Source: Erythrocercus mccallii
Taxonomy: Eukaryota > Chordata > Aves > Passeriformes > Dicruridae
Reading direction: 5' to 3'
Length of the DNA: 64,000 nucleotides
Assembly: GCA_013397435.1 (NCBI GenBank)
Contig: VZRG01000373.1
Span: forward strand, 452,251-516,250
How positions within the stretch are numbered: the stretch's first letter is position 1; the number at the start of each line of letters is the position of its first letter. Below the pieces are notes generated by a model. That model made no database searches, was not told where the DNA came from, and saw only the letters and a list, made by a program, of their open reading frames with translations. This document shows, one piece after another, positions 1 through 14,479 of this stretch. The translations under genes and the position numbers were made by a program.

Positions 1-3000
1 AGGTCTGTGATTCACCTTATTGTCCTGCGTGGTTTTGGTCATTTTCCTGTCCTGCTACATAAACAGTGCTCTCTGCATGGAGATCAGCTCCTGGCATTAC
101 AGTGAGCTTTGTGTGCAGGACACATGCTCTGGAAACACCAGGGTAAACGTTTTGCATAATGAGGCTGCACAGTGTTCAATTTTTATGGGGTCAGTGCATC
201 AGAAATGTGAAATACATATAAGTAGGTTTAAGTCCTGGTGGCACTGAAGGCATAGCATTTGAGATTTCTTTTCTGTGATTTCTGAGATTTTCTTTTCTTT
301 CTGGAAAGTCAAGCTAGTTCCTGTTGGAACATAACAATAAAAGAACGAAATATTATTCTGCATTACAAAATGATTAATCTCTGATGTTTCCATCCCAGGG
401 AGTTTATTACCAAAACTGTAGGAAGTAGATGCATAAGGAAATGTTTTACAATAAAGGTGACATCATTAATCTTCAGTATTTCTCTAAGCATGACCTTTCC
501 TGACCATGCAAAATGATAGGGGAAGAAAAATTTTACTTTATATAAGGGAACCCTGAGAGGTATTAGGACAGAAAGCTCTTCCAAAGCCATGGTTTTCATA
601 TTTGACAGGGGTCAAGCTTTGTGCCCGGTGTAGATGAGCCTTTTGGAGCCAGATTGTCAATCCAAACGCAAGCTGCTCCGTTTCCTGTTTATGCCTGTGC
701 AGAGTTACACATCCTGACTTGCTTGCCTTCAGCTGCAGGTTTTTCCGCACTCCCTAGGAGATTTCTTCATTAAAATGGTTTGTTATTTATCATTTAAGTA
801 AGCCGTTGGAATTTTGTTAATTCCTGTTTTATTTAACACATGCAAGACGGTATCATTAGCTAAAGGAAGATAATGTTAAGGTAGTAAGAGTTACTGATAC
901 TAGTAATTAAATGACCTTTGCAAAACAAAATCTGATCAGCCTATGCCTGAATGTAGAGAACTGATGCCAAGTTTACTGCTTCACAGAGGCCTGGCCTATT
1001 GTATATCTGACCCGAGGTTATCAGCAATTGAAACCTGGTCTAGTAATTTAAAAATAAGCTTTTTGTATACTACACATTTCCATTTTTCCATCTGTCATGA
1101 GATTAATTAAACGTGTTTCAGCATAAAGGGACATTCTTAGAAGAGCGCTTTGCTTGGTATATTTATGAAGCTCCTCCATGGACAGAGACTGTAAGAACTT
1201 TTTATTGTTCAGCAGTCTAGCTCCTAAGTAGTCATCTTTTTTTTAATTCCCCCAACCAATAAAGTGGACTGAAAACCAAAGAGATCTGACAGTTCATGGT
1301 GCTTTGTCCGTTCCCTTTAAATTGGAGCACAATGAGAAAAAATTTTGATTATAGCCAGGTCAGGGCTGTCATAGTTGTTCTACATTGGCTAAGTCATGCT
1401 TTTCTTTAAAGTTTCACTAAATTTAATGAGCTTTCTTAGTAGGTACCAAAGAGCTTTTGATAATGGCCTGTATGCCTGGCTTAAAAGCTAAAGAAGGGTA
1501 GTTACCGAGGAAGGAGATTGCTAATTAGGCCTTACTTCCACACAAATGTGGATGCTATTTGATAAAATGACTGACAATGAACTACATAGTCCTCCCTCCA
1601 CTTCTTTTGTTGCTTTACTGTAGCTAGAAATTAGATTTTTAACACGTGCTATACTGATTGATAAAAGGACTATATTGAAGTTGAAAGAGATTTTTTTACT
1701 TTAACAGTGGACTTTGTCATAAAATAACTAATATATGGCATGAGCAGACTGAGTGTGTAATAAAAAGTCATAGTATGTTGAACCAGCATAATTGCAAGGA
1801 AAAAGAGGGCACTTTGCAGCTTTCTGGAAAATTGACAGAATTAGGAGGAGCCATATTTTCACTTCACTCAGTAAGACCAGAATTGTACATGATCTTCAGC
1901 TGGAGTCAATTGGCCTCATTTCACAGTTAATGGTCCTTTTGGCCTTTACACTATCAAATAATATAACTTGTGACATACTGATAAAGACTGGCAAAAATAG
2001 CAGCTGTAAAGAAAATGAAGACTTTCTTCCTTTGATCACTTTTTCCTAGTTTGTGCCTAACTCCATTAAACTTGGTAGGGCTACCTTTGCTTATAAATAT
2101 GGTTTCTATTGATATGGTATCTAAGTACTTCCCAAGGATTAATGGGTTTTAATTTAGTGATACCACTATGAGGCACAAAAATTTCATTGTTCCCATTTTA
2201 GGAGACTGAAACTAAGCAACTTTATCTATTGATTTTTGTAACTTAGAGTAAGACTCTTTGAGACATCTTAATTCCTTGGTGTTTCCACTCCCAGCTCTGA
2301 GGTGGGCTCAGCCACTCCTCCTAGAAACTTAAGTTCCAAAGATTCGCACCTGAAATCTTCATTCTGAACTTTGTGCCCATTTAAAACTCCCTCTCTCTCC
2401 ACAAAAAGGAAACCCAAGGCAAACAAAAAACCCCATATAAATCATCCCAACCTACAAGCCAGCTTTGGAAAAGTCTTTACACAAAAAAATCTTTAATTTG
2501 TGCATCTGAATGAATTCCTTTTCTCCCAAATGTTGATTATATTTAATGATAGAGTAGAGCTGAGGTTAAGAAATTTGGTTTTAATAGATGTTAAACTAAT
2601 CATTAAATGCAATCAGGTTTGTTTCCTATGTTGTTTGAAGTCAAAAGGGTTGTCAGAGGCTCTTTCCAGACATTCCTTGTTGTCTTGATAAATTTTCTTA
2701 ATTAACAGCTGATGAGAATATTTATATCTTGAGTAATGTGAATATTGTTTGACTATCTTTTTCTATTTTTATCATTATTTATTGTTTGCTTCTTACATTA
2801 TAGATGTACCTGATGTAAATTGCAGAAAATAACATTTTAAATGCTTTTCTCAATTGTCTTCTAAGTGCCTGTAAGATCATGAAAACACCCCGCAGTACCC
2901 AAGTTAACTTTAGAAGGGTTAATTCCCTTGGTGACCATGTTCACATTGTGAGATGCATCAACACACATGTTTTGTCTATCAAGCCAAAAGAATATCCCAT

Positions 3001-6000
3001 TTAGGGCTTTTCCCCACGGTAATCAAGGCTGAAGACAGCAAAACAGCATTCCCTTCAGAGAATGCAGCAACAACATAAACTCAACCTTTGTTAAAGACTA
3101 AACTCTGCTACCAGTTCCTTTTGCAATATATTGTAGTGTGACTTTGTTTCTTACAGTAAAGACAGCCAAGGTAAAAAATACAAGACTGCACAATAATGTA
3201 ACAAAAATGTGCTGCTCTGCATAAAACTCCTAGTTTCAAACTTGCTGCTGGTCAAAGCTGGCCTATTGACCCCTGTCCACTCTAGCTGAGCAAACCTGCT
3301 CGTTGCTGAGGATTGTTTGCAGCAGAAAAGGTCTTGGACTCTAATTAAATGCAGAAGTTATGCAAATAGGCTTTCCAGATGTTTTAGTTAATCGAATTAA
3401 TATAAATCTGAGCCTAATGCCTTCCTTTATTTTGGAGGTGCAAACAGTGCTGTGAATACTTGAATATTTGAAAATTATATTTAAAAATGACATTTGTTTT
3501 TCTCTTTTATTTTGCACTTTTTTTTTCTTTTACTTAAAAAAAATTAATTTTTGCCTACAAGAAGCATTTTGGCTGCCTCTTTCTGGAAAAAAAATTGCCT
3601 GGCATAAAAGCAAACAGCCTGTGGATTTGGCAAGATGATAAACACAAAGATTTCTCTTCCATTTGCAGTAGAATATTGCGTTTTGAGAAACATGAATAGT
3701 AATCTCACTTTTATGCACCTCGGGATGGCTTGCTGGAGACCACTCAATTTTACTTCGAAAACCAACCACATAAAGGCAAACAAAACAAGGTATATTCACA
3801 GATTGATTTTTGCTTTAAAATGTCATAGGCATATTTTTACTAAGGACACTTAGTTTTGCCAGCCTCTTCTTTGTAGAATTCTCATCTGCTCTGATCATTT
3901 GATAAAGGCTAATTTTTCTAGGTTGCTTTGCTTTTGTTTATGTTTTTCTTCAGAATTCTTAACCTTTTCATACTTTCAGTGTATTTTTAAATTATTGCAA
4001 AAATTCCCCTTCCTTCTCCTGTGGCTAAGCAGGAAGCCAGCAGGATACCAATACTGCTTACTCACGGAAATTAAAAACAAAACAATAGGTAAGAAAAATA
4101 AAGAAATAGAACAAACAAGAGACACTATCTTTTCTGTTAAAGCTTAATGTATTGTGCACTGTATTCAGTATGCCGGAGCTTAAAGTATTGAAACTTCTGC
4201 AGAAGACTTTTGGCGGAATTTGGCTCTTATTTATTTCAGTGTCTGCAGTTGAGCTGTCTAGCACACTAGCACACTAGTCTGTCTGTGTGCCCAAACTCCA
4301 GGGAGAAAAAGCAGTAAGTCAGCAATGGTAGCCTTGCAGTCCAGAGTCCAAGTTAAGGGGTGATAGTTTTTGGAGAGGCATTCTGTTTATTAGTTTATTT
4401 TTGTCTTAGCCCTGCAGATGCCAGTGTTTATGGGGCTCCTCAGGCAGGCACAGGAGATGCCAGGCAGTCTGGACATGTGTGTTCCTCCTGCCCTCAAAGT
4501 GTGAGGTGTCTCGCTCTTGGCAAGTCTTTCCTGAGGTGCCTGGACTCCTCTTCCCAAGCAGAACTGCAGTGTGTGCCAGGAGAGCCCTGTTCTTTGACTG
4601 AACCAGCCCAGACAAGGGCACAAACATGTCCCCTGCTTGTGCAGTTGAAGATTACCATAGGGAGAAGGAAAAGAGGAAAGTATGCTTCCATCTTCTTTTC
4701 CCTTTCTTCCAGTGATGTGATGATGTGACCAAGTTGCCTATTTCCCCTTGAATCAAAATACACCTCATTAGGGTGCCTATTTGAAATGTCTTCTAATGCA
4801 ATTATTTAATTGCATTTAAGTAACTTGTAACTCACCTCTCCTTCAAAAATACTGATTGTGAGTTCTCAGTCTCCTGTTTTACTCCAATGTTGCCTATCTT
4901 TTATTCTCTCAAATTTTCATTTTTAAGTTCATATGAATGGAGACTTGTATCCAATTCAACATCTTCTCTCTAGACTTTGGGATAAATAGACTTCTCCATT
5001 TGCCACTGGCATGTGAAGAACAGCTGATAAAATGATTGAACTCCATTGATTTTTCATAAAAGTTTAATAAGCTGATACAGGTCAAAAGCATTGCAAAATT
5101 TTTTATAAATTCCTGTGGTGATCTAAACAAGACAGTGGGGAGAGCTGGGATCAGATACACACTGAGTTACATAGAGGATAAATAGATGCATAAATATGTT
5201 TTGAATTATATGGAGGATAAAAAGGATTAAAACTCTTTGGTTAATTATTTTGAATATTGTGCTTCAGATGATGAGATTTATAACATCGCTTGGCTCTCCT
5301 TGTTTATGTTTCATATTTATTTACAGGTAATTTGCTCATAACTGCTTTAGTAGGAAATGGATCTCGGAAAAATATTTTAATTGTTTCCCAAAAAGAAAAC
5401 CTCAGATTTACATGCGGGCCCACTGAAACAATTGACTAACATTGCATGAATCCATTCAAATCAGAAGAGGTTCCAGTTGTGCTACAACCTTTAATCAAGC
5501 CTGTCTGATAAGTTCCCTGAGCTGGTCGCAGTGTGAGTTAGGTCATGTGTAAAAATCTCCTGGACAAAATGCAGAGCCAGGTGCATCAGTTACAGATGCC
5601 CTTTGGGCTTACAATACAGAAAACACCCATGCAGAAAACCTCAGTAGCTTCTCCAGGGGCTTGGGGATTGCCCCCAGGCCCCATCCTCTTCTCTGTGTTG
5701 GTCTGGACCTGTGACCGTGGTGGGGGAAGCCTTGCATGGCCCATTGCTGCTGCTGAGCTTGTGGCCGCAGGCCAGAGTCGCAGTCTGACCACTGGCCTCG
5801 TCAGTCTGGTGTGTCATCCCTCAGGACATGAATCTTTCATGAGCAGCAAAACCTTTTTATGGCTTAACTTTGTTCCTTGAGCGTGCAGACTGCAGAGGAA
5901 CAGGATGTTTATTGTATGTACAGTGACCATTCCCACTGAAGAGGGGCTGCCTTTGGGGTGGGCTGCCTTTGTGGGAATTGCCTCCTGTACCTTGGCAAAG

Positions 6001-7651
6001 TGATGTAGGTGTGGGTCCTGAGGACCTCTGTGTGCTGTGTTCCTCCCAAATGCACTAAGAATGGAATTTATTACAAGTAAGACGTCATGTTTAACATAGT
6101 CCTCAGGTCAGCATTATCAGGGTATGGTAAAATTCTTCTTATCACTAGCTGATGTTTTTGTGTCATATGTGCCATACAGATGGCTTCATGAAATGGAAAG
6201 AAAATAGAATTTTCTTTAAAATTCAAAATCACAAAATATAGTTTGTTGAGAACATTAGTAGGTTTTGGCAACAGGTTTTCTGGCATGGTGCAAATATCCT
6301 TTTAAAATAACTGAGAATACCAACTTTCATATGGATCTAACACACTGAAAAATTAATGAGCCTTGTGCTCCCTTGCTAGCTGGCCAGTATAAGAGGGGAG
6401 AATTCAGTGCATGAGTCCAAAACTCTCTGGAAAGCATTTTTTATAGCTCCAATAAAGTCCTCTAGCTAGTTCAGTATTTGTTATTGACACCTGAATATTC
6501 CTTAATATACTGGAAAGTCCCGGTGGTCGCTAGTAAGAATTGTGCATTTTCTGGTATGGCACACAGTTTTTAAAGGTTCCTCTCTATTATCATCTTCATT
6601 GCTGTCCTACAGATGAAAAAACAGGCAATTTCCTCTTTGCTTTATGCTCTGCATCAGTGCAACGGCCGTGTTCCAGCGTGATGCACTCAAAGTGTCAAGT
6701 ATGAACCCAAAACTGGGGGGAGGATTCTGCAGGAGCTATAAATTCCCTCTTTTCCAGACGTTATTTCTGCACTCACCCTTGATGTGCAGAACTTATTTCT
6801 GTGCTTGGGTTAATGTTTAGATTTTCTTTATAGGTCCTCTTTTATTCTACAACTAAATAGAAATCCTTCTGTTCATCTATTAAATTTGTGGGTTCTGTGT
6901 ACTGTACAATAAGGGAAGGGGATATTCTTTTTTGAATTATAGTTATTCAAGTGAATTGGTTATTTTCTCTATAACCTTTCCTGTCAGTGCCTTCAGAAAG
7001 GCAGTCTAGCAATCACTTAGGTGTTTATATTTTATGGTTAGTATCTTATAATTAAAATATGTTTTCATATAATTTTAATCTATCCAGGGTTTATGTCAGG
7101 CTCAAGATATTTTCCCAGTGTCTGTTGCTCCTAAGACACAGTAATTTGTTAGTAGTTCAGCATCTGATCTGTTCCTCATTTTCTTCACACAAATGGGTCT
7201 TGAGTGTGTTGCCATTAGTATTTATTCTAATAGAAAGTTATTTATAGCAAGATTGTCTGATAACTGCAGACAGTTAGCAGGTTTCAAAAGTCAGTGGAGA
7301 AGTGATCTTTTAGCCAAGGTGGCTCACCAAGGAGGGAACATCTGAGCTGGGGATGGACCCAGGAAAGGGGTGTGGAGGACGGGACTTGGTTGCCCACTGG
7401 TGAGTGGATGGCACAGGTCTGGGCTGCAGCCTCCTGCCTTTGCTCCAGCTCTGGTCTCAGGTGTAGCTGGAAGGGGAGGGTCCTATGGGCCACCTACTCT
7501 TGTGATTTATACTGAATGCTGGACATAGTAGGATACAGAAGCAGTTTATTTTCCATTTCTGTTCTGCAATGCCCAAATTATGTTGAAATGTTCCTGAAAG
7601 TTACTCAAGTTGGATAAGTTTTGTGTGTTGTGTGTCCCCCTGCCTTAGCTG

Positions 7652-7671
7652 TATTTCACCTAGGTGAAATA
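7652..7671. repeat. 20-bp perfect palindrome
   Basis: TATTTCACCTAGGTGAAATA reads the same on both strands, with no spacer. The centre CACCTAGGTG places two CACCT boxes back to back. These resemble ZEB-family binding boxes and, less exactly, the palindromic T-box site, whose known half-site AGGTGTGAAA has two more bases than the AGGTGAAA here. Function unknown. Confidence 0.9.
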
Positions 7672-7978
7672 TTTTTTGGACCTACTGGGAAAAGAGACTG
7701 TATTTATGTGAAACTGGTATGGGCTTTTTTTTTTTTCTGTTATGTGGCCACTGATTTTAGACATGAGAAAAGTTATTTCATGAATCCTTTCCTACCCTTT
7801 GAACATTAGGCACCTTTTTACTGTTTTCTTGGTTATATTTTCTTATGAATCTCTTACTCTGCTAATGTGTGGTATTTTTTCCTTCTCTGCAAAGACTTGT
7901 GACTTTTCAAATGCATGTGAGTAGCATTTATCCCCCTCCATTCCAATAATACTTTGACTATTTATGTTTTATGCTTCT

Positions 7979-8029
7979 GAAGGATTCAGCACTGTGGGAA
8001 AACATAGAATAGAAGGATTCAACACTGTG
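7979..8029. repeat. Short direct repeat, 18-bp copies at 33-bp spacing
   Basis: GAAGGATTCAGCACTGTG at 7979-7996 recurs at 8012-8029 with one substitution (G to A). This looks like a small tandem duplication whose second copy is truncated or diverged. Confidence 0.75.
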
Positions 8030-10377
8030 TAGAAAATAAAGCAAAGACTATTAATGGATTCAAATGAAGGGAAATGAAAATTGAATTCAGACTCACATTT
8101 GCCTGTAAATTATTAGAATGAGCACAAGTATAATTTAATAGAAAGTAACTTAACTGTAGCTTAGTAATGCTGTACTTTATCCTGCATGTGAATAGTAAGA
8201 AATGGGGTGTGCTAGGCAGGGAAAACAGTGTTTCTTACAGTTTGCATTAGACCATTGGAAAACAGTAAAGTACGGACTCTTAGTGATAAATCCAGAAAGA
8301 AGTTGACATTCACAGAATTGGTTTATTTATGTATAAATGATACCAGAACTGCAGTAACTCTAAATACTCAGGAAACTTTAAACATGGATTGGATTTTGGT
8401 CAGAGGCCTCTGAATTTTCTTCTTGTATCTTTTTTGTCTTCTCTGCCCTCCCTGCCATGTTCCTCTTGTTTTCCACCTCCCTGGGACTTGGCAGTTCCTG
8501 CTCCCCTTGCATTGTCTCAGGTCTGCTCAGCTGCCCAGGGATGTGGGTACTAATGCCAGCACGTGGTGCTGACTTCCACAAGGCTGTCTGAAGTGGAGGC
8601 ACTGCAGGAGCTACTAAGCTGAGGACTGCCAACACCAGCGGTGTTGGGCTCTTGCCATTCTCACAGTGCCTTTGTGGCCTCGTGTAACCTGCACTGCCCT
8701 AGGCAGGGATGAAGGACACCCAGAGGGGCTGCAGGACATCCCAGCATGTCAGCACACACCACACAGGCTGTGAGAATAACCACAGAGAGCTGCTGAGGAG
8801 CAGTGACCTCTCACAGCAAGAGCTACAGGAGCACAGAGAGCCTGGAGTTTGTGGAAAGCAGTGGGTGTGTAGGAACAGGCCATGTCTTCTCCAGTGGGAC
8901 AAATGTCCTGCCTTGGACATGCCAGGGGGAAGCTCCCTGAGGATGGGCCTTGCCTCAGCCCTGGCGATGCTCAGGGGAACTTCAGCCAAGTGCTTTAAAA
9001 TGAAATGTGTACTTGTTTCCTGTATGGGAAGAGCTGTGCCCTGAGGAAATGGGCAGTGCTTTGAATGTAGAGGGCTGGTTTCTAAGTGAACTTTTCTGGT
9101 GCCAGAAAAGGAGGAACGTGGGACTGAGGAAAGGGAACGCAGATGAAGGATTTGTGTATCTTACTCTTGTTTTTGGCAATAATTTTCTTTGAAGTATTTT
9201 TAGTGAAATCAGTGAAAAATGTATGAATAAATAATAGGAGGAAAGATTTACATTTTGAACTTTTGCAAAATAACCCTTCCCAAAGCAAGCATGCCTTCAT
9301 AACCTGCGTTACTTTGTAGTTACATAGACTCATTGATAAAATTGGTTTTGGCAATCATGCAAGTAAACAGCAAGACCAGATCTACATATTCTATGTGAAC
9401 TGTGAAATGCAGCTGCATTATATCAGAGAAATTAAAGAGTGATTTATCTGTACCAGCATCACCTGTATTGCTAGGTGATTGGTGTTACTGTCTGCACCGA
9501 CTAAAGCCTCTGAATCTCATGGAAATGCATGATACAGATGATCACTTTAAGGGTTTTTTAAAAGGATTTGAGGTGGGGTGGAAGTCCTCTCTTTTTAAGA
9601 GATTCCCCCCCATCTTTCTGTAAATAGTCTCTCTTTATAATATAACACATAGGTCACTAGTATGGTCTGTGTTCTGTGTCATGAAATGAGTAACTAAAAA
9701 GATTAAATTTTCATTTTTTTAAAGTTTCTCCATAGCTTGCCAGGAGGGGAGAGAGATTGGTGGATAGTGCTGGGTGCATAACTGATATGATGAGTGCACA
9801 CCTCACTGTTTTGGTTGACTTTTTGATACATCACTGCAAATGTGAGCACAGAGTTAAATGAGTGAAGTATTTTTAAATGAATTCCACCCCTTCTCTGGCA
9901 ATGCTTTTTTGAATAAGGTTTTCTGCAAGAAACCCTTCATTTTACAAAGCCATTGCTGGTGGCTTTAAGGAGGAGCTGGTTGTTTGCAGCATTTGGGTGT
10001 GACTGCAGAGGGGTGATGCCCCAGCACTGTGTGCAGGGGCTCAGGGCAGAACGCAGGTGAGACCAGCATTCCCCTTGTCCCCAGCTATGTGTACCTTGGC
10101 ACAATGATTCACACTGTGGGTTAGGATGTATTAGGTACTGGACTGTGAAATAGATTCTTAGCTATAACAATATTTGTGTTATGACCTTCTGTCTCTAGTG
10201 AATGCCTATTTCTGAGAAATTAAAAACAAAGAAAAAAACAAACAGCCCCATCCCCCAAACAACGAAAACCCTACCCAAACTTATATGATGTAAATAAGTT
10301 GAAAACCCCACAAAACTTCTATTGAGAGCTTTTTGGCTGTTGCTAGGTTTTGGAATAATACATTGTCTGAGACACAG

Positions 10378-10490
10378 CACTGCTATGATGTATTACACTA
10401 ATATATAATAAGAGTGTCGTAGCTTTGATGATGTATTAATGGAATACATAGTTAAGGTGCCATAGCTCTTATGATGTCTTACTCTAAACA
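10378..10490. repeat. Degenerate 43-bp-period minisatellite, about 2.6 copies
   Basis: The heptamer ATGATGT occurs at 10385, 10428 and 10471, exactly 43 bp apart each time. Aligned in that register, the first and second copies match at about 27 of 43 positions. The second and third match well over their first 24 positions and then diverge. Old tandem duplication is the simplest reading. Confidence 0.6.
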
Positions 10491-12043
10491 TGACCAACTG
10501 GGTGAGTGTCTTGGCATAAAGCGTGTGTCAAGTAGTGTTTCTCTACCTAAAAGTTCATGTGCAAGAAAAGTTAGGAAGACCTGAAGTCAGGAGCTTCTGA
10601 AGAGAGGGGTTGAGCTGGGTGGGACTAAAATTGAGGCTGGAGCTGTGTGCTTGCAAAATCTCTGAATGTACAGAAAACATGGGGAGGAAAGAAGAAATTG
10701 CCTTTACTGAAGCAATGATGAATTTTCATTCCCTTTCAAAGAGTACAGTAATATGGGCTGTATTTACATGAACAAGTTCAGCATTTTTCAAAAATGTCTT
10801 TACAAGTTTTTTTCAGGGTATTTTTTTCAATTTGCTGTCATATTTTCTGAGAAAATTAGGTTAAATACATTTTATACAGATATAAACACTTCTGTCATAG
10901 CTGTTATTCATCAATTTTTTGTTGTATATATCAGCTATTCGTGGTTTCAGAAAAGGTAAATTCTGGTAAACAGTCTTTTAATAAAGTTTGTTTTTACCAC
11001 ATTTCCAGACATAACCAGCTTTGGACAAGCTTTAGAGAAGCAAACTGATAACTCCCCTGAAAGTGATATCAAACTTGAACAAAAGGCATTATAAAGCACA
11101 TTAAATACTGATGAATGATACTCACCTCCTTGTTCCCTAACAAAAAGACTTTATGTGTTGTGTTTGTTTATACTTACAAACTTTCTATCTCTTGCCTTTT
11201 TTAAATGCCCTGTCATGTTATGGATATTATGGATTGTATGTATGTCCTTGAATAGAGTCTATTTTTTGCCTGGTTTTGCTGTAAATCCAGCTCACAATTG
11301 TTCCGGTCTTTGCAATGACACATATTTACTAAATTTGAATATTGCTATTTAATCTAATTAATCTCTTGTGGATTTTTTCCATTCATAGATCTGGGTGCAA
11401 GATTTGCCCATTATTGATTTTTTTCCCTCTGCCATGCTTAGAAAGAGAAGGATGCAGAGGTAGATGTGAAATACCACTTCTTGCTGAATCTATAGAGTGG
11501 AAAGTGTGGGAACAAATCAGCCGTTCCAGTGTAAATTGCTCTTTTGCTCTTTATGACGAGAGGTATAAAGTATCCAGTGAAAAGATTTCATTTTTCAGGT
11601 TTCACAACACACAATATTTGCATAATTTTCCCCACTTTTTACACCACAGTATCTTGAACACTAGATGGCATTGGCATTGTTAGTGTAAATGAGGAGGAGA
11701 TGGAGGATACCCAAACCTCCTCCCTTCAATGGCCCCATTTTTCTTCCTGCCATTCAAGAAGACCAATCAGACAAGAAAACCCTCAAGTTCCCAGAGCTAG
11801 GACCATACCAAGTGCTGCATTTTCAGGTAACCTTCACTGACTGCTGCATGGTCAGTGCAGAAATGGCCCAACCTACATAGCAGATTCCTGCTACTGGGTG
11901 GTTTTGCGCTGTGCAGAGCTGAGATTGCACCTGCGGCAACCCCAGACATAACCTCTGGAAGACACTGTGCGTGGACTTGGCAGCTACTGTGTTATGATGC
12001 ATTCACAGTGATTAGCAGACTGCATTTTGTCTTGGCTGGGGTC

Positions 12044-12080
12044 TTGTTGTGTGTGTTTGTTTGTTCGTTTGTTTGTTTTT
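12044..12080. repeat. TG/TTTG-rich microsatellite
   Basis: A short GT run passes into (TTTG)n with one interruption (TTCG). Confidence 0.7.
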
Positions 12081-12480
12081 AATTCTGATAAGCTCTGTAA
12101 TAGTTACTGCAGTGGTTAATTTCTTTTGATCCTGTCACCAGTCTTGCCCATAAATTCAGGAAGTTATGTTAGTGAGTATTCTAGGTGTCTCTCATTCGAA
12201 GTAGCAGTTAACTAGGGATGTTAGAAGCAATCTGCATTTATAGATTTGTATCTTTTTCAGGCCAGCAGAACAGAGTTTGCAGCTTGAAAGCTGATATTAG
12301 AAAGTCGAGTTTGTGTCCTTTAATAGTGCTGGTGTGACCTTGGCTTTGTGTTTCATTTTGTTACAGGCTTATTTATGAAAGCCTAGATGCAGACCTTGAA
12401 GAAAATCTTGGGAAGTTGATTGTGAGAAGTAATTTCTCTCTGTTATTTCTGCTTCAAAGCTTGGTGTGAACTAATATCAA

Positions 12481-12597
12481 GTGACTAAGTCTGGGATTAG
12501 ATGGCATCCCTGCACGATATGGGAATTTGGCATCTCCTCAGTGATGCCCTAGACCTTCTTTAAAAACCTATTCTGACCCAAATAATTCTATGATGAT
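12481..12597 (+). mobile_element. Possible eroded CR1 LINE 3' tail
   Basis: The segment ends in TTCTGACCCAAATAATTCTATGATGATA, resembling the CR1 terminus in which 'CCTTCCAACCCAAACC' leads into ATTCTATG-type octamers. It opens with GGGATTAGATGG, similar to the 'GGTTGGACTAGATG' found just upstream in CR1. The 60 or so bases between them match poorly, so this may be a degraded copy or coincidence. Confidence 0.35.
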
Positions 12598-14479
12598 AGA
12601 AGTTTAATTCTATTGACTGAACCTATTTCTTTAGGGATGGCTGTGTAAAAAAGGGCTGTGAAAGACATTTGTGCTTGGTGATACCAGAGGATAAGATCAA
12701 TAGTAGACCTACAATTTCTTTCTTTAATAAGTATGCTGTTTAAAACACCCTGGGTGGGTTCCATCCCTTAAATTTGCATTGTTTGTGGAATTTATATATC
12801 ATAAGTAGTAAAGGAATTGTTTGAGAAGCAGTGCTTTGTTCCTACAATGTAGCAGTGTGTTTCATACAAGTTGCTGTTGTCTTTGATTGAGGACTCATGT
12901 ATAACCTAGTATTAGAAGCAAGTATTTTAATGACAGTTTGGTGACATGTCACCAGACTTGGAGCAGATGGGTAAATGGATTCCCAGAAAACTGTGCTTTT
13001 TGTTCTGTGATTATTATCTAGTCTTTGCTGATGAGGTGGCAAAATAATGAAAGTAGTAGAGCCTGAAACGTTGAGTCAAGAAAGCAACTGAAGAATTTCC
13101 TAAGGGTAGCAGTAGAGAAAAGTGTGAAAACAGTGTTGTCTCTTGCCTGCTATTTCTTTATTAAGCATAAAACCCTTTCAAATGCCTGCTGTGGTAGTAG
13201 CTATCCAGGAACTCAGGCCCAGGTCAGGGCTTTGTCATGCTAGTGATTAACATACAGCTTCCTGTGCAACGCATGAAATTAAGGTTTTGTTTTCTTTAAT
13301 TAGGGTTGGAGTTTTTTTACACTGTCACAGAAGTAATATCAGTGATATTAGAGAGCAGTACCTTTCCGTTGTAGACATGCTGTGTTTCAACTTCTCTGAA
13401 CACAAAAATGCTCACTGCTAAGGCAAAGTGATAGAAAAACCCATTCTTGGCATACTTCCTATGTGTTGCATCAGCCAGAGCTGGAGTGTGAACACACTGT
13501 TCTCAGTGTTTGAAATGCACTGATGGAAGAGTTGTAATAGCTGTACTCTGTGGCTTTACCTTTTACAAATCATGTGGCACCAGTCACATGTTCCTATGGT
13601 TGATCCAGTCCTTATGGTGTGTTTGAAATGTTGAGTGTCCCTCTGGTACGGAGGTTTATCTCTGAGGAAACTGTGAACATGAAGCACGTGGGGATCCTCC
13701 TCAGGAGTTCTGTAGTTTGAACCCTTGGCAGAGTCAAAGAGAAGGGGAACTTATTCTTACCTGTTGTTGAACTAGGAGGTCCAAAGCAGAATTTTCTGAG
13801 GGGTTATTTCCAGATTTGTCTCCTTTCTTCAAAGAAACTTGTGTTCCAGGACCCTGTCTCCTCTTCCACAGATGAATTTAGTTACTACAGTGTGGACACA
13901 TTTGCTTTAATATTGTAAAATAATATATTACTTTTTACTCTGTTTTCACAGGTTATCTTAATGCTTCTAAAATGTTTGCTGTGTGGTAACTTTTTCCCAT
14001 GGGGAAGGACAGCTGGGCACAGTCCTGCTCTGGTTGCTGTCCTGATCAGCTGTGGCAAAGGACAGCCAGGCAGTCTCCTGAGGGGACATTTCAAAGCAGA
14101 GGAGGTGGGGTAGGGAGAAGAGTCTGATGGCCTCTGTGACTACTGCCTTGGAGATGGACCTTAGTAATTGAAGCACAAACTTTTAGGAACTTTTAATTCT
14201 CTTGGTTTTGGAAATGGAACGTTTCAATGCATTTGTCTGGCTGCACTGCAAGATTGCAATGGATTTGGAGAATGAATTTTTAACAATCAGTGGAACTCTC
14301 AGATCTTTCATCATAATAGTACAATGTGGGATCCCAGCAAGTGTTGTAGCATATTGGATATATTGTAGCATATTGTAGTTTATTGATGTCAGTGCTGATT
14401 GTGTATGCAAATGTGATCTTCCTGAAAACGTGCATTACTAGAAACTGCCATGTGTACTTCTTTGACAAGAGGGGCTGGT

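Noticed and set aside
4360..4728. 122-codon plus-strand frame with many cysteines
   Set aside because: Two overlapping minus-strand frames are also open here. No signal peptide or known cysteine pattern could be supported.
7652..7671. Calling this palindrome a true Brachyury/T-box site
   Set aside because: The half-sites are AGGTGAAA and lack two bases of the T-box half-site AGGTGTGAAA, so it is reported only as a palindrome.
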